Shown here piece by piece: positions 10,221 to 17,806 of a DNA stretch of 34,836 nt. Below the pieces are notes generated by a model. The model had not been told where the DNA came from and did not search any database. It saw nothing but the letters and a program-made list of their open reading frames with translations. The stretch is taken from positions 47,000 through 81,835 of the forward strand of contig JAUNVA010000010.1 in assembly GCA_030537895.1 (NCBI GenBank), read 5' to 3'. Numbering within the stretch: the first letter of the stretch is position 1; each line of letters opens with the position of its first letter. A program made the translations under genes and the position numbers. The DNA is from Bowdeniella nasicola (GTDB lineage Bacteria > Actinomycetota > Actinomycetes > Actinomycetales > Actinomycetaceae).

Positions 10221-10257
10221 GAGAGCGGCCCCCGGTCCGCGGGTTTGCGCCGCTCTC
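10221..10257. terminator. Hairpin between convergent genes
   Basis: GAGAGCGGC (10221-10229) pairs perfectly with GCCGCTCTC (10249-10257), with a small CCCG/CGGG stem inside the loop. It begins at the TetR stop and ends 8 nt before the end of the minus-strand Cys-rich gene, the position of a two-way terminator. No T-run follows on either side. Confidence 0.6.
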
Positions 10258-10265
10258 GCGTGGGG

Positions 10266-10445
10266 TCAGCCCCCGAAAATCGATGAGAAGAAGCCCCGCT
10301 TCGGGGCGGCGGCCTTTTCGGCGTCCGTGTGCTTGCCATTGCACCACTGACCAGCCGGCACGCCGGCCTTCACCTGCGCGATGTGCTGGCCGCAACCGGC
10401 CCAGGTCGTCTTGCCGCACACCTTGCACGTCACAGCTCGGCACAT
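10266..10445 (-). CDS. Small conserved Cys-rich protein (possible zinc-binding)
   Basis: A 59-residue protein beginning MCRAVTCKVCGKTTWAGCGQH. Cysteines at 2, 7, 10 and 18 and the His at 21 suggest a small metal-binding knuckle. Similar short proteins with this N-terminus occur widely in actinobacteria, without assigned function as far as I know. It ends in PKRGFFSSIFGG, a basic-aromatic tail resembling that of the protein at 28962-30041. The ATG at 10445 is chosen over the in-frame ATG at 10475 because AAGGAGG (10450-10456) is 4 nt upstream and the family N-terminus starts here. Its promoter holds a C4/G4 palindrome of CsoR type, which hints at control by copper or persulfide stress. Confidence 0.85.
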   Translation of the reverse strand: MCRAVTCKVCGKTTWAGCGQHIAQVKAGVPAGQWCNGKHTDAEKAAAPKRGFFSSIFGG

Positions 10446-10480
10446 GGTTCCTCCTTGGTAGAGCGTACTTACCATCCGAG

Positions 10481-10509
10481 ACTATACCCCCCGGGGTATG
10501 CTGCGTCGA
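10481..10509 (-). promoter_or_regulatory. Promoter with CsoR-like operator
   Basis: The -10 TATAGT (10481-10486) and -35 TCGACG (10504-10509) are 17 nt apart. Between and overlapping them is the inverted repeat ATACCCC-CC-GGGGTAT (10484-10499). AT-flanked C4/G4 palindromes of this form are typical operators of the CsoR/RcnR/CstR repressor family. A repressor bound here would block RNA polymerase on the Cys-protein promoter. No csoR gene is in the window. Confidence 0.6.
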
Positions 10510-10663
10510 TTGTGTGTCACGGCGCGGGCCGGACGTGTCCGGGAGGCGTCGGAGCGAACGCTAGGACAGCCAGGGCGCACCGCTCTGGGCGGTCAGCACC
10601 TGGAAAGCCGAAGACGAGATGGCCCGTCACTGCCCCCCAGCGATGAGTGATCGTTCAGCCAAC

Positions 10664-10723
10664 GGGATGATCAACCGTCCACCTCGACCACCTGTGCTCG
10701 TGGACCATCTCTCCGATCATCCC
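10664..10723. repeat. Nested inverted repeats upstream of the ABC exporter
   Basis: GGGATGATC (10664-10672) pairs perfectly with GATCATCCC (10715-10723). Inside it, GTCCAC (10677-10682) pairs with GTGGAC (10700-10705). With the two stems at 10809-10870, it forms a structured stretch of the 419-nt interval 10476-10894, which otherwise holds no convincing gene. A 39-codon open frame from ATG 10643 has no RBS. Confidence 0.5.
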
Positions 10724-10808
10724 TGCGGAGGATCTGAGGGGACGCACGCTCGGTTAGCGTAGATCACGCCATCACCCGTCGTCGTAGGGGAGCTCCTCGA
10801 CCGCCGCG

Positions 10809-10870
10809 CGGGCTCTCAACGTGGACGAGCGGAGAGCCCGGGGGCAACGCCGGTAGGCACTCTTCGTTGC
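10809..10870 (+). repeat. Two consecutive hairpins in the ABC transporter leader
   Basis: CGGGCTCTC (10809-10817) pairs with GAGAGCCCG (10832-10840), and GCAACG (10844-10849) pairs with CGTTGC (10865-10870). The second stem ends 24 nt before the ATP-binding protein start, near its AAAGGA ribosome site. Together they could regulate translation or read-through. No known riboswitch class was recognised. Confidence 0.45.
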
Positions 10871-10894
10871 TTTGCGCCGCGAGAAAGGACCATC

Positions 10895-11818
10895 ATGGCT
10901 GACCTCGTCATTGAGGGGCTGAACAAACGATACGGTTCAGTCCAAGCCCTGAAGGATATGTCGCTCACGGCCCGCGGCGGCGAGATCTTCGGATTCGTCG
11001 GCTCCAACGGGGCGGGAAAATCCACGACGATGCGCATCGCACTCGGCGTGGTCGCCGCCGATTCTGGCACCGTGAGCTTCGCAGGGCTGCCACTCGACTT
11101 GGCGGCGCGCCGCCGCGTCGGGTACATGCCCGAGGAGCGGGGGCTCTATCCGAAAATGAAGGTCGGCGACCAGCTCACCTACCTGGCGCGGCTGCACGGA
11201 CTCAGCCCGCAGGACGCCCACACCTCCATGGAACGATGGACCGAACGCCTCGGGGTGGCGGAGCGGCGCGGTGATGAGGTCCAAAAGCTCTCCCTCGGCA
11301 ACCAGCAGCGGGTCCAACTCGCGGCCGCCCTCGTCCACAACCCCGACCTGCTGATCCTCGACGAGCCCTTCTCTGGGCTAGATCCGGTCGCCGTCGAAGT
11401 TATGAGCGACGTCTTGCGCGAGTGCGCCGACGCTGGGGTTCCCACACTCTTCTCATCCCACCAGCTCGACCTCGTCGAGCGCCTGTGCGACCGCGTGGGA
11501 ATCGTCCGGCACGGCACGATGCTCGCCTGCGGCACCATCGAGGAGCTGCGCACCACCCCCGAGGTCGACGTTGACGTCGTCGTCCGCGGCGCACCCCCCA
11601 CCTGGGCCGAACGCTTCGCGCAGACGCACCCCACCGTGACGCTGATCTCCCGTTCGGGGGACACCTCGCGCCTGCGGCTTCCCCACGGCGACGACGGCGT
11701 GCGCGCCGCACTCGTCAGCGCCGCCACCGCTGCCGGCACGCTGGTCCAGCTTGCCGACCGGCGCGCGAGTCTCACCGAACTGTTCCGCGATGCCGTCTCT
11801 GAGGAGATCTCCGCGTGA
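10895..11818 (+). CDS. ABC transporter ATP-binding protein (NatA-like exporter)
   Basis: Cytoplasmic ATPase of an ABC-2 type exporter, 307 residues. Walker A GSNGAGKST is at 36-44, the signature LSLGNQQRVQ at 132-141, and Walker B LLILDEPFSGLDP with D156-E157. A DUF4162-like C-terminal domain follows (about 215-300). LSLGNQQ instead of LSGGQ is usual in the Na+/drug-export NatA branch. AAAGGA sits 5 nt before the ATG. The stop overlaps the permease start (GTGA), so the two are coupled. The transported substrate is not evident. Confidence 0.95.
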   Translation: MADLVIEGLNKRYGSVQALKDMSLTARGGEIFGFVGSNGAGKSTTMRIALGVVAADSGTVSFAGLPLDLAARRRVGYMPEERGLYPKMKVGDQLTYLARLHGLSPQDAHTSMERWTERLGVAERRGDEVQKLSLGNQQRVQLAAALVHNPDLLILDEPFSGLDPVAVEVMSDVLRECADAGVPTLFSSHQLDLVERLCDRVGIVRHGTMLACGTIEELRTTPEVDVDVVVRGAPPTWAERFAQTHPTVTLISRSGDTSRLRLPHGDDGVRAALVSAATAAGTLVQLADRRASLTELFRDAVSEEISA

Positions 11819-12999
11819 AGACCACGATGATCGTGGCTCGCCGCGAGCTGCGAACGAACCTGTTCAAGCCGTCATCCCTCATCTCCGTCCTCGTGTTCAT
11901 CGTGCTCCTCGTCGGCGGGATGATCGTGATGAACTACTTCACCCACTCCGAGGCCGACTCCCCCGACGTGACTATCGGAACCCCCGCGGACTCCGAACTG
12001 TCCACCGCCCTGGAGGCGGCCAGCACCGACGTGGAGGTGGAGATCAGGGAGGTCTCCTCCGAGGCGGAGGCCCGCTCTCTCATCGAGGAGGGCGACATCG
12101 ACGGCTACGTCACCGGGGAGCCTGCGACGCCTACGGTGCTGGTCGCCCCGGGCGAGGGCGAGCGCGTCATCGAGCTCGCGACAGCCCTCAGCCAGCGGGC
12201 GGCGCTCGCAGCCCAGATCGAGGACCTCGGTGGCGACATGGCGAGCATTAGCCAGGCGGTCGCGACGGCGGCGCCCAACGTCGTGTTGACCTCCGATGAG
12301 GAGGCGGAGATCGACGGCAAAAACCTCTTCTTCGCCATGGTGGCGCTCGGCGTCCTGTTGTTCACCCTCATCACTGGCGGGGCGACCCTCGGGATGGGGG
12401 TCGTGGAGGAGAAATCCTCGCGCGTCGTGGAGATCCTGCTCGCCACGATCCGCCCCTCCCAGCTCCTCGCGGGCAAGATCATCGGGATCGGCGCGTCCCT
12501 CCTGATCCAGCTCGCCCTGTACGCCGCGGCGATCCTGATCACCGGGAGTGTCCTCGGGATGCTCGACGGCGTCGAGATGGCCTCCCCGCCCTACCTCATC
12601 CAGCTGCTGGCCTGGGCGGTGATCGGCTACCTCATCTACGCGCTGCTGTGGGGCTCGCTCTCCGCGACCGTTTCCCGTCAGGAAGACATCGGGGCCATCA
12701 CCACGCCCATGACGTTCCTCTCCCTCGGCGCCTTCTACCTTTCGATCTTCCTCGTCCCCAATTCCCCGGACGCCACCGCGACGCTGGTCCTGTCCCAGGT
12801 GCCGTTCTTCGCGCCGTTCATGATCCCGATGCGCCAGGCGCTCGGAGGTATCGAGACGTGGGAGATCGCCCTCGGATACACCCTGTCCATCGCGATGATC
12901 GGGGTGCTGCTCTGGCTCGGGGCCACCATTTACAAGCGCGCGATCCTGCACTCCGGTGGGCGGATGAAGCTCAGCGAGGCCCTGCGGCGAACGCCCTAA
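11815..12999 (+). CDS. ABC-2 type transporter permease (NatB-like)
   Basis: Membrane partner of the preceding ATPase, 394 residues, starting at a GTG that overlaps its stop. One membrane helix lies at about 21-41, followed by a large acidic extracytoplasmic region (about 45-165). A bundle of five further helices follows from about 172 (LFFAMVALGVLLFTLITGGATLG), with the conserved MGVVEEKSSRVVEILLATI segment of ABC-2/NatB exporters between helices. It is followed after 27 nt by the MarR regulator. Function as an efflux system (ion, drug or peptide) is inferred from family. Confidence 0.93.
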   Translation: MKTTMIVARRELRTNLFKPSSLISVLVFIVLLVGGMIVMNYFTHSEADSPDVTIGTPADSELSTALEAASTDVEVEIREVSSEAEARSLIEEGDIDGYVTGEPATPTVLVAPGEGERVIELATALSQRAALAAQIEDLGGDMASISQAVATAAPNVVLTSDEEAEIDGKNLFFAMVALGVLLFTLITGGATLGMGVVEEKSSRVVEILLATIRPSQLLAGKIIGIGASLLIQLALYAAAILITGSVLGMLDGVEMASPPYLIQLLAWAVIGYLIYALLWGSLSATVSRQEDIGAITTPMTFLSLGAFYLSIFLVPNSPDATATLVLSQVPFFAPFMIPMRQALGGIETWEIALGYTLSIAMIGVLLWLGATIYKRAILHSGGRMKLSEALRRTP

Positions 13000-13002
13000 T
13001 CT

Positions 13003-13020
13003 CTCGACGTCGAGTAATCT
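13003..13020 (+). promoter_or_regulatory. marR promoter with 12-bp palindromic operator
   Basis: The perfect palindrome CTCGACGTCGAG (13003-13014) touches a -10 element TAATCT (13015-13020), which is 6 nt before the GTG start of the MarR gene. The same hexamer TAATCT also sits just upstream of the palindrome (12997-13002). The layout suits a leaderless, autorepressed promoter with the operator in the -35/-10 spacer. Confidence 0.6.
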
Positions 13021-13026
13021 GGTGGC

Positions 13027-13518
13027 GTGAACCAGATGGATGAGGTCGACCGGATCGTCTCGGCGTGGCGCCGCGAGCGCCCGGACCTTGACGTGTCCGC
13101 ACTCGAGGTGTTTTCCCGGGTCTCGCGACTCGCCCGCCACCTGGACCTCGCCCGCCGGCAGGCATTTAGCCACCACGGGCTCGTGCACTGGGAATTCGAT
13201 GTGCTCTCTGCACTGCGGCGTGCCGGGAAGCCCTACCAACTCACACCCGGTCAGCTCGTCGCGGCCACGCTCTCCTCATCGGGGACGATGACCAACCGGA
13301 TCGACCGCATGGTCGACCATGGCCTCGTGGTACGCCTCGCCAACGAAAGCGACCGGCGGGTCACCCACGTGCGCCTCACCGAGGAGGGGCGCACCCGTGT
13401 GGACGCGGCCATGACCGCGCTGCTCAGCTCCGAGCGCGAACTCCTTGCCGGGCTCGATGAGGATGAGCGCGCCACGCTCGCCTGCCTGTTGCGCCGGCTG
13501 CTGCTCACCTTCGATTAG
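13027..13518 (+). CDS. MarR-family transcriptional regulator
   Basis: Winged-helix regulator of 163 residues. The core reads HHGLVHWEFDVLSALRRAG, then LVAATLSSSGTMTNRIDRMV (recognition helix) and the wing LANESDRRVTHVRLTEEGR, with dimerisation helices at both ends. GTG 13027 follows a -10 hexamer by 6 nt and lacks a Shine-Dalgarno sequence, so the message is probably leaderless; ATG 13036 is an alternative. It sits 27 nt after the ABC permease and probably controls that exporter and itself through the palindrome at 13003-13014. The ligand is unknown. Confidence 0.93.
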   Translation: MNQMDEVDRIVSAWRRERPDLDVSALEVFSRVSRLARHLDLARRQAFSHHGLVHWEFDVLSALRRAGKPYQLTPGQLVAATLSSSGTMTNRIDRMVDHGLVVRLANESDRRVTHVRLTEEGRTRVDAAMTALLSSERELLAGLDEDERATLACLLRRLLLTFD

Positions 13519-13544
13519 TCGTCGTCCCGCCCGCGGGAAACGTT

Positions 13545-13563
13545 GCTGCGGCCGCGGCGCAGC
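13545..13563. terminator. Possible terminator hairpin after marR
   Basis: GCTGCG (13545-13550) and CGCAGC (13558-13563) form a 6-bp stem with a 7-nt loop, 27 nt past the marR stop and facing the end of the nrdF remnant. No U-tract follows. Confidence 0.3.
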
Positions 13564-13578
13564 CTGCGTGAGCAGCCG

Positions 13579-14096
13579 TCACAAATCCCGGTCGGTCTCT
13601 GAGGTCTCCTCGGCCTTACCTCTCACCTATGAGGAGCCCGAACCGGAGAAGAAAACGTGGTTCTCATCCGCACCGGGCGCCCAGCCAGAATCTCGGGATT
13701 CACCTCGGTCTGGATGGAGCTAAAACGACCCGGGTATCCGAGCTTCATGAGGGCCCTGTTGGTGTTGTCACGCACGAAGGTGGCGACGTCGTCCATGCGG
13801 CGGATCATGTCTGCCGCGGTGGGGAGCGCGGCACGTACGGAACAGTACAGCGGAAGGTAGAAACCGGTATAGAGCAACACGGAGGAGAGCCGTGTCGAGC
13901 ATACCGAGGAGTACGAGCGGGGTGCGGCCGGTGGATCCCCACATCGTGAGGGTGCGCTCCCGCTCGCTGAAGGGTTGCCCTGGCGACAGGTCGTTGGACA
14001 GGGCACCTTTTCGGGTAGCCGGAAGTTTGCGGTGAACCGGTTCTAGATCTCGATATCTACGTCATCGCTCACGCGATTGCAGTCAATCGGGCGCAC
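13579..14096 (-). pseudogene. nrdF: Decayed class Ib ribonucleotide reductase beta subunit (nrdF remnant)
   Basis: Pieces of NrdF can be read in order on the minus strand in more than one frame. N-terminal VRPIDCNRVSDDVDIEI runs to a TAG (14043-14045) where the family has Trp, then NRFTANFRLPEKVP. After a frameshift near 14000 comes SNDLSPGQPF, ERERTLTM and GMLDT. A jump of about 90 residues near 13890 leads to LLYTGFYLPLY and TAADMIR. A second loss of about 65 residues near 13802 leads to FVRDNTNRALMKLGY and EVNPEIL. A frameshift near 13682 leads to ADENHVFFSGSGSS, then TAG (13627-13629) in place of Tyr, and the tail ends at a TGA (13579-13581). The losses remove the radical Tyr and most metal ligands (Glu/His pairs). 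About 518 nt remain of roughly 960. It lies just downstream of the MntR-type gene. Confidence 0.88.
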
Positions 14097-14159
14097 CCGC
14101 GCGAGGCGCGTTCCTCACGGGCGGAATACTTGCTCCCGGCACGGGCGCCCCCGACGCGA

Positions 14160-14837
14160 CTAGGTGAGTGGGGAGACCCACACCTGGGCGGCCGCGATTT
14201 CTCCGAGCGGCAGAGTCTCACCCGCGGGGAGCACCGTGATTTCGATCGCGTCGGAGTATGGACTGCCCGCTCGCACCTCAACATCGTCGCCAATATCGAT
14301 GCCCCGCTCAGAAAAATACTGCAAGAGCCCCGGATCATCGTCGGAGATCCGCTCAATCCGCACCCGCGAATTGGGAGCGACGTCGACAAGTGGGAACGCA
14401 TCAGGCAGCGTGACGGTCCCGTCCGCGGCGGGAATGGGGTCCCCGTGCGGATCCCGCCTTGGGTAGCCGAGATAGCGGTCAAGTCGCTCGACGAGGAAAT
14501 CGGAGACGGCGTGTTCGAGCGTCTCAGCCTCGTCGTGAACCTGGTCCCACGTGTAGCCGAGCACCGAAACGAGGAAGGTCTCAATCAACCGGTGACGGCG
14601 CACCATCATGACGGCGTACTCTCGTCCCTGCTCGCTCAGCGAGATCGCGCCGTAGGGCTCGTGGTGGGCAAGCCCCTGCTCCGTCAGCTTCTTGACGGCA
14701 TCGGAAGCCGTGGAGAGTCGCACTCCGACTCGGGCCGCGAGATCCGAGGGGGTGACGGGGGCATCGGACCATTCGGTCAGACTCCAGATGGCTTTCAGAT
14801 AGTTCTGGTGGGAGGCAGAGAGCTCAGATACCGACAT
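14160..14837 (-). CDS. mntR: DtxR-family metalloregulator, MntR type
   Basis: Metal-dependent repressor, 225 residues, close in pattern to mycobacterial MntR. An N-terminal winged helix (DLAARVGVRLSTASDAVKKLTEQGL) is followed by a dimerisation/metal domain and a C-terminal SH3-like domain from about 150. Ligand positions by family analogy: H82, E105, E108 and H109 are kept. Glu at 105, where iron-type DtxR has Cys, points to manganese. The first ligand, usually Asp, is Asn12 (AAC codon), which may change affinity. The ATG is preceded by TACGGT (14844-14849) with a 6-nt gap, so the mRNA is likely leaderless. It lies between ABC-F and the nrdF remnant. Confidence 0.92.
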   Translation of the reverse strand: MSVSELSASHQNYLKAIWSLTEWSDAPVTPSDLAARVGVRLSTASDAVKKLTEQGLAHHEPYGAISLSEQGREYAVMMVRRHRLIETFLVSVLGYTWDQVHDEAETLEHAVSDFLVERLDRYLGYPRRDPHGDPIPAADGTVTLPDAFPLVDVAPNSRVRIERISDDDPGLLQYFSERGIDIGDDVEVRAGSPYSDAIEITVLPAGETLPLGEIAAAQVWVSPLT

Positions 14838-14843
14838 GGCTGC

Positions 14844-14849
14844 ACCGTA
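14844..14849 (-). promoter_or_regulatory. -10 element of the mntR-type gene (leaderless)
   Basis: TACGGT, preceded by TGG like an extended -10, with 6 nt to the ATG. No clear -35 hexamer and no ribosome site are seen. Confidence 0.45.
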
Positions 14850-14910
14850 CCAAACATGCAGATACGCCCCGGCGAACTTCCGAGTTCATGCGATACGGTC
14901 ATCGGCGGGG

Positions 14911-16743
14911 CTACTGCTCGGCGGTGAGGAGCCATTCCTCTTCGAGCGTGTCGCGTTCATCGTGCAGTGCCTGGAGTGCGCGGGAGAGCTCCGGGAGGTC
15001 ACCCACCCGGGAGGGGTCGGCGGAGGCTTCGGCGAGTTCACTCTCTGCACTCTCGATCCTCCGGCCGAGTCGGTCGAGCTGGCGCTCAATGCGCTGGAGG
15101 GCCTTCGTGCGTTCCCGCTCCATCTGGGCGTTACTCACGGCGGCTCTTCCCGTCGCTTCCACCGCTTCCCGATCCGGGTGCGCAGGGCCCGATGACCCAC
15201 CCTCGCGTCGATCAGAAAGCCTACGCACCTCGGCAAGGTACTGGTCCACCCCGCCGGGTAGGTCTTTGACCTGCCCGTCCCCATAGAGCGCAACCTGGTG
15301 ATCCGTGAGGCGCTCGAGAAGGTAGCGATCATGGCTGACCACGACGAGCGTGCCCGGCCAGGTATCGAGCAGGTCCTCGATAGCCGCGAGGACGTCGGTA
15401 TCCAGATCGTTCGTGGGCTCGTCCAACAAAAGGACGTTCGGTTCGGCCATGAGCAGGCGCACGAGTTGAACGCGCCGCCGCTCGCCGCCGGAGAGCTCCC
15501 CGACTGGGGTCCAGGCGCGGTCGTGGGTGAAGCCGAGCTGTTCCACGAGCTGCGCCGCACTCACGTCCTTGCCACCGATCGCGATGTGGGAAGCAACGTC
15601 GTTCACGGCGTCGACCACACGGCGCTCGGGGATCTCATCGAGTTCACGAGTGTGCTGGGTGAGGGTCGCCACCCGGACCGTACTACCTCGCTTCACCCGC
15701 CCGGAGGTGGGCGTGAGCGTTCCGGCGAGGAGCGCCAGGATCGTCGTCTTACCGGTCCCGTTCGCGCCCACGATGCCGACGCGTTCCCCCGGAGCAAGCC
15801 CCCATGTGACCCGATCCAGGATCGGTCCCTCCCCATAGGAGAAGGACACGTCCTTCAGGTCGATCACGTCTTTACCGAGGCGCGCGCTCGCCATCGCCTT
15901 GAGTGTGACGGTGTCACGTGGGGGTGGTTCGTTGCGGATTAATTCAGTGGCTGCCTCGATGCGGAATTTCGGCTTCGAGGTGCGCGCCGGCGCACCCCGA
16001 CGCAGCCAGGCAAGCTCCTTACGCAACAGGTTCTGGCGTTTAGCCTCGGCTTGGGCGCGCATTCGCGCACGTTCAGCCCGTGCAAGGACGTAGGCGGCAT
16101 ACCCGCCGTCATAGGTCTCGACACTACCCGGGATCCTACGGGCGGCCGAGCCCGGCACGACCTCCCACATCCGGGTGCAGACGGCGTCGAGGAACCACCG
16201 GTCGTGTGTGACGACGACGAGCGCGCCTCTGCTTTGCGCATACCGGGCATTCAGGTGGTCGGCAAGCCATGCGACAGACTCGACGTCGAGGTGGTTCGTC
16301 GGCTCATCAAGCGCGAGCACGTCGGCGTCCTCAATGAGTTGGCGGGCGATCGCCACCCGACGGCGCTGCCCACCCGAGAGCGCCGCAACGGGCTGGTCGA
16401 GATCGAGCCCAGCCAACAGGCCGGCGTGGATATCGCGGATCCGGGCACTCGAGGCCCACTCGTGGGTGTCGGCCTGCCCGTGGAGGGCAGTGCGCACGCT
16501 CATGCCGGGCGTGGCATCACCCTGGGTGAGGTGGGCGACCGTGACCTGCGAGTCTCGAGTCACCCGGCCGGAGTCGGGTGCACACTCCCCGGTGAGCAGG
16601 CGCAGCAGCGTGGACTTCCCGGCGCCATTCCGACCGACAACACCCACCCGCATGCCGTCTTCAAGTCCGAGGGTGAGGTCGGCAAAGAGCGGGTGGGTCG
16701 GGACGGAGTAGGACACGTTGTCCAGCGCAAGGAGGTGAGCCAC
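14911..16743 (-). CDS. ABC-F family ATPase (ribosome-associated)
   Basis: Soluble protein of 610 residues with two ABC domains and no membrane part, as in ABC-F translation factors. Domain 1 has GRNGAGKSTLL near 40 and a Walker B VLALDEPTNHLD; domain 2 has GANGTGKTTIL near 330 and VLLLDEPTNDLD. The linker between them carries the charged arm seen in these proteins, and a coiled coil ends the protein (about 540-605). GTG 16743 gives the family N-terminus MAHLL; GTG 16749 is possible. A TAGACT -10 (16752-16757) is 8 nt upstream and no ribosome site is visible. Housekeeping ribosome rescue or antibiotic protection cannot be distinguished. Confidence 0.94.
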   Translation of the reverse strand: MAHLLALDNVSYSVPTHPLFADLTLGLEDGMRVGVVGRNGAGKSTLLRLLTGECAPDSGRVTRDSQVTVAHLTQGDATPGMSVRTALHGQADTHEWASSARIRDIHAGLLAGLDLDQPVAALSGGQRRRVAIARQLIEDADVLALDEPTNHLDVESVAWLADHLNARYAQSRGALVVVTHDRWFLDAVCTRMWEVVPGSAARRIPGSVETYDGGYAAYVLARAERARMRAQAEAKRQNLLRKELAWLRRGAPARTSKPKFRIEAATELIRNEPPPRDTVTLKAMASARLGKDVIDLKDVSFSYGEGPILDRVTWGLAPGERVGIVGANGTGKTTILALLAGTLTPTSGRVKRGSTVRVATLTQHTRELDEIPERRVVDAVNDVASHIAIGGKDVSAAQLVEQLGFTHDRAWTPVGELSGGERRRVQLVRLLMAEPNVLLLDEPTNDLDTDVLAAIEDLLDTWPGTLVVVSHDRYLLERLTDHQVALYGDGQVKDLPGGVDQYLAEVRRLSDRREGGSSGPAHPDREAVEATGRAAVSNAQMERERTKALQRIERQLDRLGRRIESAESELAEASADPSRVGDLPELSRALQALHDERDTLEEEWLLTAEQ

Positions 16744-16751
16744 GGCCACTC

Positions 16752-16757
16752 AGTCTA
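16752..16757 (-). promoter_or_regulatory. -10 element of the ABC-F gene
   Basis: TAGACT lies 8 nt before the chosen GTG (2 nt before the alternative GTG). It is probably a leaderless promoter located between ABC-F and ispE. Confidence 0.4.
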
Positions 16758-16774
16758 GTGGCCGGTCAGGACGC

Positions 16775-17806
16775 TCAGGCGTCATCGTTGGACTCGTCGC
16801 TCACGATCCGCAGCAAAGGCCGCACCGGGGCGATCGGGCGGTCCGCGAGCGCGTCGCTGTCCTCACCGCCCACCTGGCCGGGAATGCCACCCTCGGTGGT
16901 GGGGCCGCTCATCACCTCGACGCCGCTCACCGGGCCCGTGAGGACGCAGGCGTCGTCGACAGGTTCCATGCGGCGTAGTTCACGGGCAAAGCCGCGACCT
17001 CGCTCAACCGATTCGACCTGCGCGATAAGAGTCGGCCCCGAGCCGGAGACCATCGCGTGTAGCGAGTGGTGGCAGAAAAAATCCATGACGGTTCGCGCCC
17101 CACGATGCAGCGCGAGTGCCGCGGTCATGAGGTCATTGCGCCCCGCGTAGCCAACCATGTTGGTGTCGCCCTGGGCGAGCGCCTGAAGGAAGGTTTGCGA
17201 GATCGTGGGAGGGGTGGCCGAGCGCCCGCTCTCCTGGTCGAAGGCCCGGAACACGGTCGGGGTGGACAGGCCTTCCTTCATCGTGGCCACCACCCACACG
17301 AACGTGCCGCGCGCAAATGCCGTCGTGAGCTTCTCGCCACGCCCGGTCCCGATCGCGGTCCCGCCAGTGAGGCAGAACGGCACGTCGGAGCCGAGCTCGG
17401 CTCCGATCTCGAGCAGCGTGTCGTGGCTCAGGCCCGCGTTCCACATGAGGTTGCAAGCGACGAGCGTCCCGGCGGCGTCCGCACTCCCGCCAGCCATACC
17501 ACCGGCGATCGGGATGCGTTTGTGAATGCGCAGCGCCACGCCGTCACTGTCGGTGTCGATCCCACCGGCCTGTGCGACGGCGCGAGCGGCCCGGTACGCG
17601 AGGTTCGTCTCGTCGGTGGGGAGGTCTTCGCCAAGGCCCGAGAACGCAAGGGAGATCCCCGGCGCGGGCATCGCCTTAATGTCGTCATACAGGGACACGG
17701 CCTGGAAGACGGTAGCGAGGTCGTGGAAGCCGTCCGCACGTTTCGGCCCCACGGCAAGGTAGAGGTTCACCTTACCTGGGGCTCGGACGGTTACCGGAAC
17801 GCGCAT
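16775..17806 (-). CDS. ispE: 4-diphosphocytidyl-2-C-methyl-D-erythritol kinase
   Basis: GHMP-family kinase of the non-mevalonate (MEP) isoprenoid pathway; it phosphorylates CDP-methylerythritol. Residues 1-305 align with the family: APGKVNLYLAVGPKRADGFH at the N-terminus (active-site Lys) and the ATP loop PIAGGMAGGSADAAGTL near 100. A polar C-terminal tail of nearly 40 residues beyond the usual end brings the total to 343. The ATG at 17806 is chosen over upstream in-frame starts because the family begins at MRVPVTVRAPGK. No clear RBS is seen; CACGAT (17813-17818), 6 nt upstream, may be a -10 of a leaderless message. It lies downstream of ksgA, its usual neighbour in actinobacteria. Confidence 0.96.
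   Translation of the reverse strand: MRVPVTVRAPGKVNLYLAVGPKRADGFHDLATVFQAVSLYDDIKAMPAPGISLAFSGLGEDLPTDETNLAYRAARAVAQAGGIDTDSDGVALRIHKRIPIAGGMAGGSADAAGTLVACNLMWNAGLSHDTLLEIGAELGSDVPFCLTGGTAIGTGRGEKLTTAFARGTFVWVVATMKEGLSTPTVFRAFDQESGRSATPPTISQTFLQALAQGDTNMVGYAGRNDLMTAALALHRGARTVMDFFCHHSLHAMVSGSGPTLIAQVESVERGRGFARELRRMEPVDDACVLTGPVSGVEVMSGPTTEGGIPGQVGGEDSDALADRPIAPVRPLLRIVSDESNDDA

Noticed and set aside
10643..10762. 39-codon leader-peptide-like frame upstream of the ABC ATPase
   Set aside because: No ribosome site or promoter at its ATG, and its sequence is constrained by the inverted repeats instead.
11872..13239. 455-codon open frame antisense to the ABC permease
   Set aside because: It is a shadow of the high-GC permease gene, with Arg/Gly/His/Asp-rich composition, no ribosome site and no family match.
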